Positions 11,245 to 21,222 of a stretch of 64,000 bases of DNA are shown here, piece by piece (position 1 is the stretch's first letter; every line of letters starts with the position of its first letter). The position numbers were made by a program, and so were the translations under genes. The stretch covers positions 14,758,565-14,822,564 of the forward strand of contig OX155963.1 in NCBI GenBank assembly GCA_944548615.1, given 5' to 3'. The stretch is from Micropterix aruncella. Lineage: Eukaryota; Arthropoda; Insecta; Lepidoptera; Micropterigidae. The notes below the pieces were generated by a model. It did no database searches, was not told the origin of the DNA, and worked only from the letters and a program-made list of their open reading frames with translations.

Positions 11245-12030
11245 ATTTTAGGCTACTTAATTTATTTTTCAATTTTGTTGTTTATTTATTTATTCACTCA
11301 GAAGATTTCTTCCTATGGACACAAAAAATCTCTTGCACAGTCTCTCCTCTTGCCTCTCCTTGACTATGCAGATGTGGCTTATCTCGATTTATCAGAGGAA
11401 CTGCTCAACAAACTTGAACGTTTGCAAAATGTATGCATACGATTCATCTTCGGTCTACGTAAGTATGATCACGTGTCCGACTATAGGGCACAGTTAAAGT
11501 GGTTGCCAATACGCCAAAGAAGAAATGTTCATATACTGGCTCTCCTATATCGTGTACTCACCCAATTAACACCATCCTATCTCCAGGAGCTTTTTGAACC
11601 ACTAAGTTCCCACGGTCTCGTACTTCGGTCAGCCTCTGACAGTTTATTAAAAATTCCGAGTCATAATAGTGATTTCTATTCCTATTCTTTCTGTGTCCAT
11701 GGTGCAAGACTCTGGAACGATCTCCCAGCAAATATACGAAACTCGCCTTCTTTACCATCGTTCAAGACTCACCTTAAGGATTACTACCTTTCTAAGAAGT
11801 AACCAGTTCTTCCCTTTCTCTCCTGTTCCTCTCCCAATTTCCTCTCCTCGGGCACGATTAGTCTTAAATTCTTCCACTTGTCTGTATGTTATGTAATAAT
11901 CTTTATTTTCACTATGCGCGCATGTACCACTATGTTTAGGTTAGCTGTAAGATATTGCCATGTCGCAATAAGCTCGCCTTTTTTGTATACTTTTTTTTAG
12001 TGCAAATAAAGAGTTTATTATTATTTATAG
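11245..12030 (+). mobile_element. 5'-truncated LINE (CR1/Jockey-like), 3' end
   Basis: Consists of the last part of ORF2 (11275-11802), a 3' UTR with GGTTAGCTGTAAGATATTGCC and GTCGCAATAAGCTCGCC, GCAAATAAAGAG as a polyadenylation-like signal, and a TTATTATT tail. Related 3' ends occur at 5925-6197 (+), 18236-18420 (-) and 32860-32975 (+), so this is a repeatedly retrotransposed family. Confidence 0.8.
11275..11802 (+). pseudogene. Non-LTR retrotransposon ORF2 C-terminal region (truncated)
   Basis: 175 codons remain open to a natural stop. The segment lies downstream of the catalytic RT palm, so no FADD motif is present. Recognisable pieces are LLDYADVAYLDLSEELLNKL, LQNVCIRFIFGLRKYDHVS, LKWLPIRQRR, TPSYLQELFEPLSSHG and ARLWNDLPANIRN, then SFKTHLKDYYL near the end. 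These are the conserved thumb and C-terminal motifs of CR1/Jockey-type ORF2 proteins. The ATG at 11275 falls in truncation-junction sequence and is not a native start. It lacks endonuclease and RT catalytic domains, so it cannot mobilise itself. It is the best preserved copy of this family in the window. Confidence 0.85.
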
Positions 12031-12359
12031 CTTTATTTATTTAAAAATATATATATTTTCTTTTTCTTTATTTAATATTAGTTATTTATTTATATATTTA
12101 TATATTACCCTATGTTTTTAAAATGAATGAAAAAAATAAATAAGTCACTGTCTTAAATATTATATATCTAGTGGATTGATAAAATCCATACAAATATAAT
12201 CCTATCTGCTTCGCAACAAAAAAAGTTGTAGTAATATTATTATTTAGGTATACTTCTTTTTTGCCAAAATATTTATTGTTTTGTATTGAATATTTTTATA
12301 AAATATAAAATAAATAAATAGAAAGAAACCAGATAATAATATCTAATTGATTTTAGGCT
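12031..12359. other. AT-rich, no gene recognised
   Basis: Simple T/A-rich sequence with ATTTATTTA runs; nothing supported. Confidence 0.4.
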
Positions 12360-12860
12360 TAAAAAGTTTAGAGCGATACTCCACTGAACTTAAAAAGTGA
12401 CAAAAATTGACCATTCTTGAGCACGCTCTAGAACATGTGTTTATAACATTTTCTCTTGATTTGGACCATCGTAAAAATTAAGTCACTAAATGTTAATTGT
12501 AGGAAAATTTTATTTACCTACTTTAATTTTAAGAGCAATACTAAAAATTAAAATGTACATCGTTTGTGAGTTATAAAGGAAAAACTAAAATATTGCGGTT
12601 TTTCGCGGTTACTGAAGTTAGTTCCGGTTTCGCTGTTCCTCTGGCTAGGCGGCAAAGTTGAAAATCGGAAAATCCTGACATGCCGAATTTCCTAGAATTT
12701 TCACACAGATTAATTCATCTTCTTCCTCCCATTTTAAATTGAATACCTGCGTCTCCCTTCTTCCAATTTGTATAAGCAGAGATGTGCTGATACTTTTTAC
12801 ATTCAGCAAAACGTCGGAATAAAATGCAAAACCAGGAAAATTTAAACCTTTCATCGGCTT
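12360..12860 (+). repeat. Foldback-family copy with GCGGTTTTTCGCGGTT core
   Basis: It aligns, by eye, to the reverse complement of about 61020-61400. Shared blocks are AAAGTGACAAAAA, AATTGTAGGAAA, GAGTTATAA, ATTGCGGTTTTTCGCGGTTA, GTTCCTCTGGCTAGGCGGC and AAGTTGAAAATCGG. The minus ORF at 12645-12854 falls in this repeat and has no known motif, so I do not treat it as a gene. Confidence 0.6.
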
Positions 12861-13054
12861 AGCGCCGGACCGTCCCGCTTAAATGCAAATTACAAATTTA
12901 AATTCTTCTTATTTGAATTTTTCGACGTGCGATGGAGAGTTGTGCGGAGGATTACTTGTTCGGCCTTCACCATTTTATTAATCTAAAAATGTGTGTAAAG
13001 TGTTGAGCTATTGGAATTCTTTGAAATATACATATTATACATATATAAATTTAC

Positions 13055-13280
13055 ACGGCCCGTTGGAATATTGGTTAGGTTGTCCAATCTTACATTTTCC
13101 GTTAGGCTAAAACTACTGAAATCGCATTTCAAATATGTCGATCGAATGCAATAACAAGACACAAACTTTCACATACCTTACACTACACTACATATAAACA
13201 CTTCATAGTGGTTAGTTGTTAGAGATTATCGTATCATAATAAACCCGCCTATTGTCAAACTTCATTAATAAAGAGTAGAA
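13055..13280 (+). mobile_element. tRNA-derived SINE, B-box-deleted copy
   Basis: The start ACGGCCCGTTGGAATATTGG corresponds to the tRNA-like head of 24963. The body has TGTCGATCGAATGCAATAAC, ACACTTCATAGTGG, GAGATTATCGTATCATAATA and AAACCCGCC, and the end has AATAAAGAG. The stretch that should carry GGGTTCGATTCCCGGCTGGG is missing between the head and TTTTCCGTTA. Lacking the polymerase III B box, this copy cannot be transcribed in the usual way. Confidence 0.75.
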
Positions 13281-13654
13281 ATGATCAAAAACAAAACAAG
13301 AATTCTTACTTCAATCATATTTATTAAAAAAAATCGGTTGTCACTTCAAGACTTTCACGGCATGTAGCCAATGACTGTTGTCTGAATATTAATTTCATAA
13401 ATAAAATCGATGATCGCCCTCTCTCGGCCGAAGGAAGAAACCGTTTGGGATCCGTTCTACAATCGTTTCGGGCGGCGCAGTTTGTTTCCCGGCTAGCCTC
13501 GAGCGGCTCGGCGTCAATATTTGAAGAAAATGTATGGCGGAATTGAAACACTATTATTGTGGCTTGTATATGAACTATTCGAACCAAAATTTCAATATGT
13601 GATTGCGCCCCAATTTCAAGTCCAATATGTCGATTGACATATCACTGGTGCGTT
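13281..13654. other. No gene recognised
   Basis: A minus-strand ORF (13324-13587) has no recognisable motif and its codons look random. Nothing supported. Confidence 0.35.
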
Positions 13655-13768
13655 CCTTGGTGGATCGATTTCAACCACAGTCTTTTTAACTCTTACCATA
13701 ACCGAACGATGCCTTCATGCCAGATTTCAGCTCAATCGGTTTAAGCGTTTGGGCGCTATCGTAGGGAA

Positions 13769-13806
<38 letters not shown>

Positions 13807-13890
13807 CCACACACAGAGTCAGATCAACAGACATATAGACAGACTTAAACTGGAAATTGTCTGAAATCGTCTCAGGGATTTCAAAGTGGA
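13655..13890 (+). repeat. RTE-like 3'-end repeat, copy 2, with (CA)n tract
   Basis: Same ordered blocks as 4261-4490 (GATTTCAACCACAG, CAGATTTCAGCTCAATCGG, AAGCGTTTGGGCGCTATCG, CGTCTCAGGGATTTCAAA). The short ACACACA tract of copy 1 is expanded here to a CA microsatellite at about 13771-13804. Confidence 0.6.
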
Positions 13891-13904
13891 TATTTCCTTA
13901 TAAA

Positions 13905-14090
13905 TAGATATTAAAACGAATTTACCGCGTGAATTTTGTGTTATGGTGTTATATTTTTAATAGTATTTTAATTTTTACCCTATAGTAAAAATGCACACTG
14001 TGCTACAGGTGCTACAAATTTCACCTGGTAAATTCGTTTTTAACCTATTTATAATATCAAACAACTGCGATAGTCTTCGATTTCATATGG
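13905..14090. mobile_element. GTTTGTAGCACC foldback element
   Basis: Left arm AACGAATTTACCGCGTGAA and right arm TTCACCTGGTAAATTCGTTT are inverted copies. The right flank ATCAAACAACTGCGATAGTC matches the sequence after the related element at 45365. No ORF. The loop is longer than in the 45365 copy. Confidence 0.65.
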
Positions 14091-14859
14091 ATATTCCGCC
14101 TTCATCTCGAATAAAAATGTTTCGCGTTCACAATACTTTCCCTCCTAGTCGGTTCGTGGGCCTAGAGGAAATATAGGTACATACCTCTCTTGTAGTAATT
14201 AAATTTGCGATAGTAATATAAATGTTATAAGATGGGTATTTCCCCTTTCTCAGCAGAACGTAGACGCATAACACCCATATTTCATATCCCCTAAAGTCCG
14301 CCGGGTCTTCCCCCGCATTATCTGAATCCTGACGTTTTATAAGGGTGTAACAACTAAATCGAGTGACTTTGCCTCCTTTGTTTTTAATGTTCATTTAATA
14401 AACATTTGAAAAATATTAGAATACCTATTGTCTATGTTTATAGATTTGAAGGTCGTATTTGCTTAGATTAAATTGCTTTTCATGCGGAATATAATTTTTT
14501 AATAAAAGATTTAAGTTAGATGTCTCAAACGAAAGTATGTGGGTGTTCTTTACTGTCTAGTTCTCAGTAAAGCAGTAACTTTAGGTAATTGATTTTGCAT
14601 CCCTTTTTTCAAGAAAAAATATTTTTTTTACATATTGTTTGTAAAAATCTGTGTATGTGTAATTTTTATAAGAGTAATAAAATGATAATAATAATTTTGT
14701 AAAAAAAAAAATAATTATTATCATAGCAAAATATTAAAATTCAATCGAGTCTAAAAATTACTAAAATGGTGGAAAAAAATATCATGACAACTTGAAAATT
14801 GAGTTTTTCATGGACAGTCGACTTCGTAATTTGCGAAAATTGCATGAGATTGTTGTGTG
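14091..14859. other. No gene recognised
   Basis: AT-rich with an A-rich run near 14700. The minus ORF 14128-14394 shows no family motif. Confidence 0.35.
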
Positions 14860-15085
14860 AACCCCTCACATGTGAGGCGTCCAATAATGGATGCATATGG
14901 CAAAATGTATGTAAATTTATATAAATGTAAATATAAATGTAAATGTGCGCCGCTCTATAGTAATCCGCTCTATAGTAATGCTATAGCTCTATAGTAAACC
15001 CCGCTCTATGTAAATGTAAATGTAAATGTAAATATAAATTTATATACATTTTGCTGTAGGCAAACCCGAGCTAATTGCCAGTCAT
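14860..15085. mobile_element. MITE-like repeat with GTAAAT tracts, copy 1
   Basis: Nearly the same sequence recurs at 44750-44985. Both carry CCCTCACATGTGAG, CGTCCAATAATGGATGC, TGTAAATATAAATGTAAATG, CTATAGCTCTATAGTAAACC and AGGCAAACCCGAGCTAAT. The inner ends GCATATGGCAAAATGTAT and ATACATTTTGCTGTAGGC are inverted to each other. No ORF; the minus ORF at 15006-15188 is a repeat artefact. Confidence 0.6.
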
Positions 15086-15090
15086 TTGCG

Positions 15091-16859
15091 AAGAACATTG
15101 GCAGTAGGATTTTCAAATTAAAATCGAATATACAATCTTGTAATAATTTTGTGATATTAGCTGCACGGAAAGCTGATATTAACTGCACGAAAAGCTATAG
15201 GTAGGGGTAGACTAGGGGCTAGATATTTTTTTAGGGAATCTTTCTATGACAACATTTTATGTAATTGATATAAATATATAATAGTGTGTTTAGTATCTTA
15301 CTTATCATGATGATTTAAACGAATATTTGTATAATAATGAGAACCCGAAAAATATTTCATACGTAAAACAAATATCGGGAACATTGGAAACATCAATTAA
15401 AAATGCCACTCGTTGAATTGCAAATTACAATGTAGGTATTTATAATATTATGCGAAAAAATATTTAAAAAAACTGCTATTAGTATGGTTCAGATGAAATA
15501 TTGGTGACTTCCTTGTAGTATTTTCTTTAGCAGCGAAGCTAGATTTACTATGTATATATCTACACTGACAAAAAAATAACGATTTATTACACGGGAAAAA
15601 TACATGTTATTATATACTAAATTAAATATGAAATATTATCCTCCTTACGAATTTATCAATACATAGTCGCTATATTTGCATTTACAAGACTGATGTTGAT
15701 CCTGACCGAGTTCCGTGTCTGATCTTGCGATGATAGAAGCCTCAATCAACACTCATGCCGACGTATTCTTCAAGGATCGAAATTCGATTTCTTTTTATTT
15801 CATGCACACCCCTATTCTTCCCTGATCTCAACCCCACCCCCCTCCTTGCTCCCCTTTAACCCCTGCTTTGTCCCAACCGTCAATGGGAGTTTCTTAATTT
15901 TGCTGGTTTATTAACTTCGCACGAGGAATTCGCGGCCGCTCTTTCATAACCGCCCATTTTCAGAAAGAAACGTCCGACGACCGTCCGCCCCCACAGAGCG
16001 GAAGAGAGAGAGACCGCAGCGAGAACTTTCTTAGTCTCGGCCACAGTGAAATTAAAGCAATTCGCCGTTTAATGAGGACGTTTCATTAATTATTGAGCAG
16101 AGATGGAAATTGTAGGCATGTGGTTATTTCTTTTTCGCCTTTTCTGTGTCGTTTTATCTTTATATGTCAAAATTCAGCCTGCGTCTGCATAAATGAGCAT
16201 GTCTGTGCTCGCAGAACTCGAAAAGCAGTCGATCGGTTGACTTGAAATTTTGACATACCGTTACATTCGAATACGAGCGGCAAAAGTCTTCCCGCACCTG
16301 TTTTTTTTTCAGATTTAATACTTTATTCATTTATTTGTTTGTACATTTAGCCCCATTGTTATCAATGTTATAAGTAACTCGGAAAAATTGAACACCGAAA
16401 TGCAGCTAATGCTCAGTGCCCACCTAACTAGGACTTAAATGTCCCGTATCTAGGCGGGTCAGAGTAAATAATGGAAATAAGTAAAACAACTTACGTAACA
16501 ATTAGCCTAATTAAAGTAAAAAAAACCTTTTTATTTTTATATTCAATGATTGTGCTTAATTAAGATTGAATAATATATCAGAATAAATAAATAACATAGG
16601 TAATACAATATGGCAAATACACATATACGTAAATACGATTTTAATAAATAATAGATGCTATATGGTATAAACATATTTATAATTAATTTAATATAATGTT
16701 TTATTTAATATAATGTTAGTATAGTAGTAAAAAATATAATGTTAAATCTACGATGCGTTTCTATATCGGTGCGTTTCCCATTCATTTTATATCAGACTTA
16801 GTTGCAGCGAAGCTTGGCACGGTTTAGCTAGTAAGTTAATATTGGTTAAGATTGTAATA
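15091..16859. other. No gene recognised
   Basis: Mostly AT-rich. A GC- and GA-richer patch at about 15900-16080 holds GAATTCGCGGCCGC (15926-15939) and a GAGAGAGAGA run. TTTATTCATTTATTTGTTTG near 16320 may be a decayed retroposon tail. No ORF of note. Confidence 0.35.
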
Positions 16860-16884
16860 ATAAAGAAGATAGATAAAAACGTAC

Positions 16885-17000
16885 ATAGACGATGCACATT
16901 CGTATACTGATAACGATACGAATGCTAACACCGATTCGGGCGCGGATGCCGATTTTGCTGTGGATGCTGATACTGATGCGTAGCCAACTCGGACGCAGAT
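16885..17000 (-). repeat. Imperfect GATNCN hexamer tract
   Basis: GAT(G/A)C-type triplets and hexamers repeat irregularly (GATGCCGATTTTGCTGTGG, GATGCTGATACTGATGCG). On the minus strand the same run gives (A/T)-Ser-rich or Ile-Ser-Ile-rich peptide in open frames. It lies just downstream, in minus orientation, of the fused acceptor-donor at 17030, so it could be either intronic or an optional exon body. Confidence 0.4.
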
Positions 17001-17023
17001 GGAGACTTTGATATTTTTTCTCG

Positions 17024-17062
17024 CACTTACCTGAAACAGAAAAGAAGGGAAACATTAGTCGA
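17024..17062 (-). promoter_or_regulatory. Fused 3'/5' splice sites: candidate recursive-splicing ratchet point
   Basis: On the minus strand a branch-point-like ACTAATG is followed by a tract of 20 nt with 18 pyrimidines, then TTTCAG and immediately GTAAGTG. The acceptor AG (CAG at 17033-17031) and the donor GTAAGT (17030-17025) abut with no exon between. This matches the known form of insect ratchet points, (Y)n-NCAG|GTAAGT, which let very long introns be removed in steps. If functional, the window is intronic to a minus-strand gene. The alternative is an ordinary acceptor whose exon happens to start GTAAGT, or chance. Confidence 0.5.
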
Positions 17063-17984
17063 CGTTTATAGATGAGCTGCACAAGTATCCTTTAATTTTC
17101 GAGACTGCCACGTCTCTGAGTATAGAAGCAGATTTCATTGGCTTTGAATACGTGCACGTAGAAACCTGCATATTTTCCCCCTTCTTTATAACATCCTCAA
17201 AACTCATATCCCTCCCTCCTACCTAACCGAAAATTCACTCATTTGGGAAGTCATATTCTTACACTCTTTTACAGTCAGGATAGTAAAATTGCGATTCCTA
17301 CTCCTATTTTTCATTTATTTAAGAGCCCTATCACATTTTTTTTTCAGAATGGCAAGAAAAGTGGATTTTTGGCGTTCTAATTCCAAGAAATGAAGAGATT
17401 TCTACAAACTTTAATTACTGAATTACCTGGACCATTTCTTGATGTTGACCATAGCGGCCTTTAATTTTAGATATAACGAATATTATTTACTTATTCAGCC
17501 CATTTTCCGAAAGTCGTTATTCGTAAAACGCTCGGAAGGCAAACTTTGAGCTCCTTAAAACAGTAATATCACTACAACGAAAACCGTATACTATTTTTTT
17601 TTATGTCCGTCGTGTATTCTTGATGTACACTACGGCTTTATTTTTTCGTTTTTTGACCACATATCCAAGGTATACATTACTTACAATTACACAAAATTAA
17701 AAAAAAATCTTCCTGTATCATTCTAATTTTCTCAGAAATAAAATAAGATTCTTATATAATACTTATACTATATTAAAGTTCACTCTTTTAGCAATACGAC
17801 ATAATATAAATTATTGTCATTAGAAAGGAGAAAACACTGCAAAAAACAATTAGAAATTGTGTATATATTTGCTTGCGCAAGAGAAGAGCGCTCAGTGCCG
17901 CGGTTTTCTCCCAGGGTTGAATAGTTATTTATTTATTTATTTATTTATTTATCCTATCTTTTATAGTTACATCCAAAAAAAATG
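17063..17984. other. No gene recognised
   Basis: Contains a small TTTA tract (about 17927-17952) just before the LINE fragment. Nothing else is supported. Confidence 0.35.
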
Positions 17985-18236
17985 CGTTCATTTTTTCAAC
18001 TCATTTTAAAAGAATACCTACGCTATTTTGTAATACGGCTCTTAAGTATTCCTTTACCGTTGATGCAGCTAGACTATGGAACCAGATCCCGTCCATTATA
18101 AGAAACGCATCAACGGTTTTTAGGTTTCAAGTGTTTCTAAAAAGCATTTCATATCCCTAAATCCCTAGTTATCCTATGTCTCATCCCATACTCTCCGGTT
18201 TTCCGCTCTTCGCGAATATCCTTTAAATAATAAAAT
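17985..18236 (+). pseudogene. LINE ORF2 C-terminal fragment and 3' end
   Basis: One frame reads FPLTVDAARLWNQIPSIIRN, then ASTVFRFQVFLKS and a stop, the conserved ARLWNxLPxxIR motif near the C-terminus of CR1/Jockey ORF2. A pyrimidine-rich UTR and AATAATAAAATT follow. It abuts the 3' end of a minus-strand LINE, tail to tail. Confidence 0.65.
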
Positions 18237-18690
18237 TAATAATAATAAAACGCTTTATTTGCCAAATCAAAAAGGTAAGCTTATTGCCTAAAAGCAATAT
18301 TACAGCTAATCTTAACCTAGTGCAACAGTTCATTATGCGGCAAAAATAAGATAAACTAATAAATTTAATTTATAAAAGTAAGTCAATCATTTAAATTCAG
18401 CATAAAAACAAAAATAATTTTTAGAATAAAACAGACAAAACCTATAATGACGCAAAGGACGCAATAGGGATGGGGGGGGGGGATAGGGAAAAATAGGGAA
18501 AACTTTATGAGCGTGGGTTCAACTGCGTTTGAAGCAAAACAAACTCGGGACTATCCTTATACGTGCGGGTACAGCATTCCGGACACGGACTCCACGTACG
18601 GAGCCCGTCGTGGGCAATATCATAATTATATTGAAAAAAATGACATTTTTGATATTTGATTAACTTTTCTTTGATATTAGGTGTTTCTAT
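18236..18690 (-). mobile_element. LINE 3' end in inverse orientation, with short ORF tail
   Basis: On the minus strand GGTTAAGATTAGCTGTAATA, GGCAATAAGCTTACC, TTTGGCAAATAAAGCG and a TTATTATT tail match the 3' UTR of the LINE at 11245. Upstream (about 18688-18517) about 57 codons stay open and end ...TWSPCPECCTRTYKDSPEFV then LLQTQLNPRS and a stop. I do not recognise that peptide. By position it could be the LINE ORF2 end or captured sequence. A run of 12 G (near 18473) lies in the UTR. Confidence 0.5.
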
Positions 18691-19559
18691 TTATTTTTCT
18701 CTATTGAAACCTAAATCACTTCCACAAAAGTTGCCTGTATATTGTAATTCTAGCAGTAAGTTCGTCTGTTTAGTGTTTTGTCCTAAAATGTGCAATAAAG
18801 AATTTCTATTTATCTAGTCTCGAACATCGATAAACTCGGCAATTATTTATATTTAAACTTGCCGCGTTTGGCAAGGATTCAAACGGCGCGCGCCCGCATA
18901 AAGAAACCGATTCGACAAAACCGTATGTTCATTCACAAGATACAATAAGGCGAACATTCAGTCGCGCCGCTTTCCAGCTCGGAGATTTTTCATCCATTCA
19001 TTCCAGTGTGTATAGTGCAGATCCTATCGCGCGCATCTCGTCGCGAGCCAGCTAACAACCCATAAGTACAACTCGAACGGGGCGCGCCGCTTTGACAGCG
19101 CCTACTACATCTTGGCGGGACTGCACGTTAAACATTACGTCTCTTCATGCAGTGGTCGCAAAATATATTTGTTTTAATAGATATATAGAGAGTAAAGGGT
19201 GTAATAAGCGAGAGTAGCGAGCTAGAGAGTAAAGAGTTATATCTGGACGGAGAGCTGTGCATCAGCGTATTTCAGTAAAATTATAATTATTGATGCTGAT
19301 GTTTGACTGACGACTAATGATTTTTGACTATTTATATTTTTATTCCGTGTGATAATTTATTTTACTTTTTCAACGCTATTACGTTAAATATTAGGTCCTA
19401 ACCTATGGAACTTCCGACCCTCAATCAAGGTTAATTTGAACTCAAATATCGAAAGTTGATTTTAGAAATCAAAATTCAAATTTATTTCAAATTAAAGATA
19501 GTGTAGTTCTGTTTCTGAATCAGTAATTTATTTGTTTTCGCGTCATTTCATTTTATTCT
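18691..19559. other. No gene recognised; GC-richer patch
   Basis: About 18880-19160 is GC-richer, with GCGCGCGCCCGC and GGGCGCGCCGCTTTGACAGC. GAGAGTAAAG occurs twice near 19190-19230. No ORF, splice or promoter motif that I can support. Confidence 0.3.
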
Positions 19560-19584
19560 GACCTCTATGAAAATGTTTCAAAAT

Positions 19585-19860
19585 CGCCATATTGTCGAAT
19601 ATGAGTTCCGTCGTAGCACCAGGCAGATACAGCTCGAAGAATCGACGATGTGTTCGGACCAGACACCACTAACAAACGTACGGTGCGTTGTTGGTTCCAA
19701 CATTTAATTTCTTGAAATTTAGCTTTAAAGAACGAGCCCCGTGGACGGCCGGAAATGCGAGCCGATAATGAAGAATTGAAAATGATAGTGGACGCTCGAC
19801 CGGTCGCCACGAAAGACGGTCGCCAAAATAGAGGAGCTGCGACTGGAAACTCTCTGTCTC
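19585..19860 (+). pseudogene. mariner transposase, N-terminal DNA-binding part (relic)
   Basis: One frame carries EYEFRRSTRQIQLEE. After a frame change near 19635 it continues RRIDDVFGPDTTNKRTVRCW, FQHLIS, a stop codon, then NLALKNEPRGRPEMRADNEE. These are the bipartite helix-turn-helix and the LENEPRGRP linker diagnostic of mariner (IS630/Tc1/mariner) transposases. The region carries one frameshift and one TGA, and the catalytic core that should follow is missing. A C-terminal piece in the same orientation is at 20551. It is inactive. Confidence 0.85.
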
Positions 19861-19865
19861 CAGTA

Positions 19866-20545
19866 TTGGGGAAAATTTAGTCGACTAACGATTGACCACT
19901 AATATTGATTACTTTAATCGTGATTAACGACTAACGATTGAATCGTTTAATCGTCAATCGCGACTAAAAATTAATTAATCGTCAATCGTAATCATGACTA
20001 TAAATCGCGATTGATATTCTCGACAGCGGTCAACTTCAATTTTTGTAAGTTTTTTGTTGGTCACGTTTCGTTTTGATCGGTCGTTCGCTCGGCCGGTCGG
20101 TCTGTTGGTCAGTCGGTGGGCCGGCCGATCGGTCTGTCAATCGGCCGATCAGCCGGTCGTTCGGTCGGTCGGTCGGTGGGCCGGCCGGTCGGTCGGTCGG
20201 CCGGTCAACGGGTCGGACGGTCAGCCGGTCGGTCAGATGGTCGGTGGGTCGACCGGTCGGTCGGCCGGTCGGTCAGCCGGCCGACCGGCCGGCGAAACCG
20301 GTGAAACTAAATACAGTCAACCAGTAGATATAATAAAAAGAATTGTCGGGTGGCATCTGAAGAGCAAATTAGTCATAATTGACTATTGACGACTAATTGA
20401 TTTAGTCATGATTACCTAAATCGCGATTAACTTTAGTCAAGACTAAATTATGATTATTTTAATTATGATTAATTTAATCAATTATGATTAAATTAATCAT
20501 AATTGCTTAGTCGATTGAAACATTTAATCGATTGACCTAACACTG
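19866..20545 (+). repeat. Internal block of TAAT-rich degenerate repeats and CGGT tract inside mariner relic
   Basis: Flanking 20063-20298, the sequence consists of overlapping variants of TTAATCGTGATTAACG and GACTAACGATTGA, with TAAT/ATTA cores every few bases (19870-20020 and 20380-20540). It takes the place of the missing central part of the mariner transposase gene. No ORF is credible. Confidence 0.6.
20063..20298. repeat. Imperfect (CGGT)n microsatellite
   Basis: GGTCGGTCGGTCGG-type repeats with CCGGCCGG and GGTCAGCCGG variants. The three overlapping Arg/Gly/Ser-rich plus-strand ORFs are artefacts of the tetranucleotide repeat. Confidence 0.9.
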
Positions 20546-20700
20546 CCCGTCACCAACCGTACTCTCCGGACATTGCTCCAACTGATTTCCCTTGTTTTCG
20601 GAAATTAGATAAATTCTTTGACTTTTACAGAAAGCTAGGATAAACATCCTACTTAACCAATAACATAATGATCATGAAAGCTCCACTCGGTTGCGAACCG
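20300..20700 (+). repeat. Direct duplication, copy 1 (contains mariner C-terminal fragment)
   Basis: It begins GTGAAACTAAATACAGTCAA and ends ATGATCATGAAAGCTCCACT-CGGTTGCGAACC. It is matched in order by 20843-21222, about 540 bp further on. The fragment at 20551-20640 reads HQPYSPDIAPTDFPCFRKLD and then KFFDFYRKLG, the region around the third catalytic Asp of mariner transposase (D of APTD). Confidence 0.75.
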
Positions 20701-20842
20701 GCGGATATTTATTGTCGAGTTAATATTTTTTCTGAAAGTTTTTGGGGAATATAAACAAAAACCTAATGAATTTTCAAAGTTTTCCAAGTAGTTTAAATTA
20801 TTCATAAACTAATTGACTTATCGGCCGTCTGACCAAATGGCA

Positions 20843-21222
20843 AAATCAATGAGACTCTAAATACAATCGACCAATAGATATAAAATAGAGGGAATTGTCG
20901 GATGGCATCTGAATAGTAAGTTAGTCATGATTTACGATTGATCGTTGACGATTAACAACTAATTTATTTAGTTGTTAATCGTCAAACGCGATTAACTTTA
21001 GTTACCACTAAATTAATCGTGATTAAATTAATAATGAAAAATTTTTATCGATTGAACCAAGACTGTCCGTCACCCACCGTACACTCCGGACCTTGCTCCA
21101 AATGATTTCCAACCTTTTTTCAGAATTTAGGCAACTTCTTTAACTTTTAGAGTAAGGTAGGATAACCATCCTACCTAACGAATATCATCATGATCATGAA
21201 AGCTCGACTCGGTTGCGAACCC
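20843..21222 (+). repeat. Direct duplication, copy 2 (contains mariner C-terminal fragment)
   Basis: It starts ATGAGACTCTAAATACAATC and shares GAATTGTCGG(A/G)TGGCATCTGAA with copy 1. The piece at 21071 reads HPPYTPDLAPNDFQ, again the motif around the last catalytic Asp of mariner. The CGGT microsatellite is not duplicated, which suggests duplication before the tract expanded, or outside it. Confidence 0.75.

Noticed and set aside
20054..20389. Arg/Gly/Ser-rich plus-strand ORFs (three overlapping frames)
   Set aside because: All frames are open because of the CGGT tetranucleotide repeat; no start context or homology.
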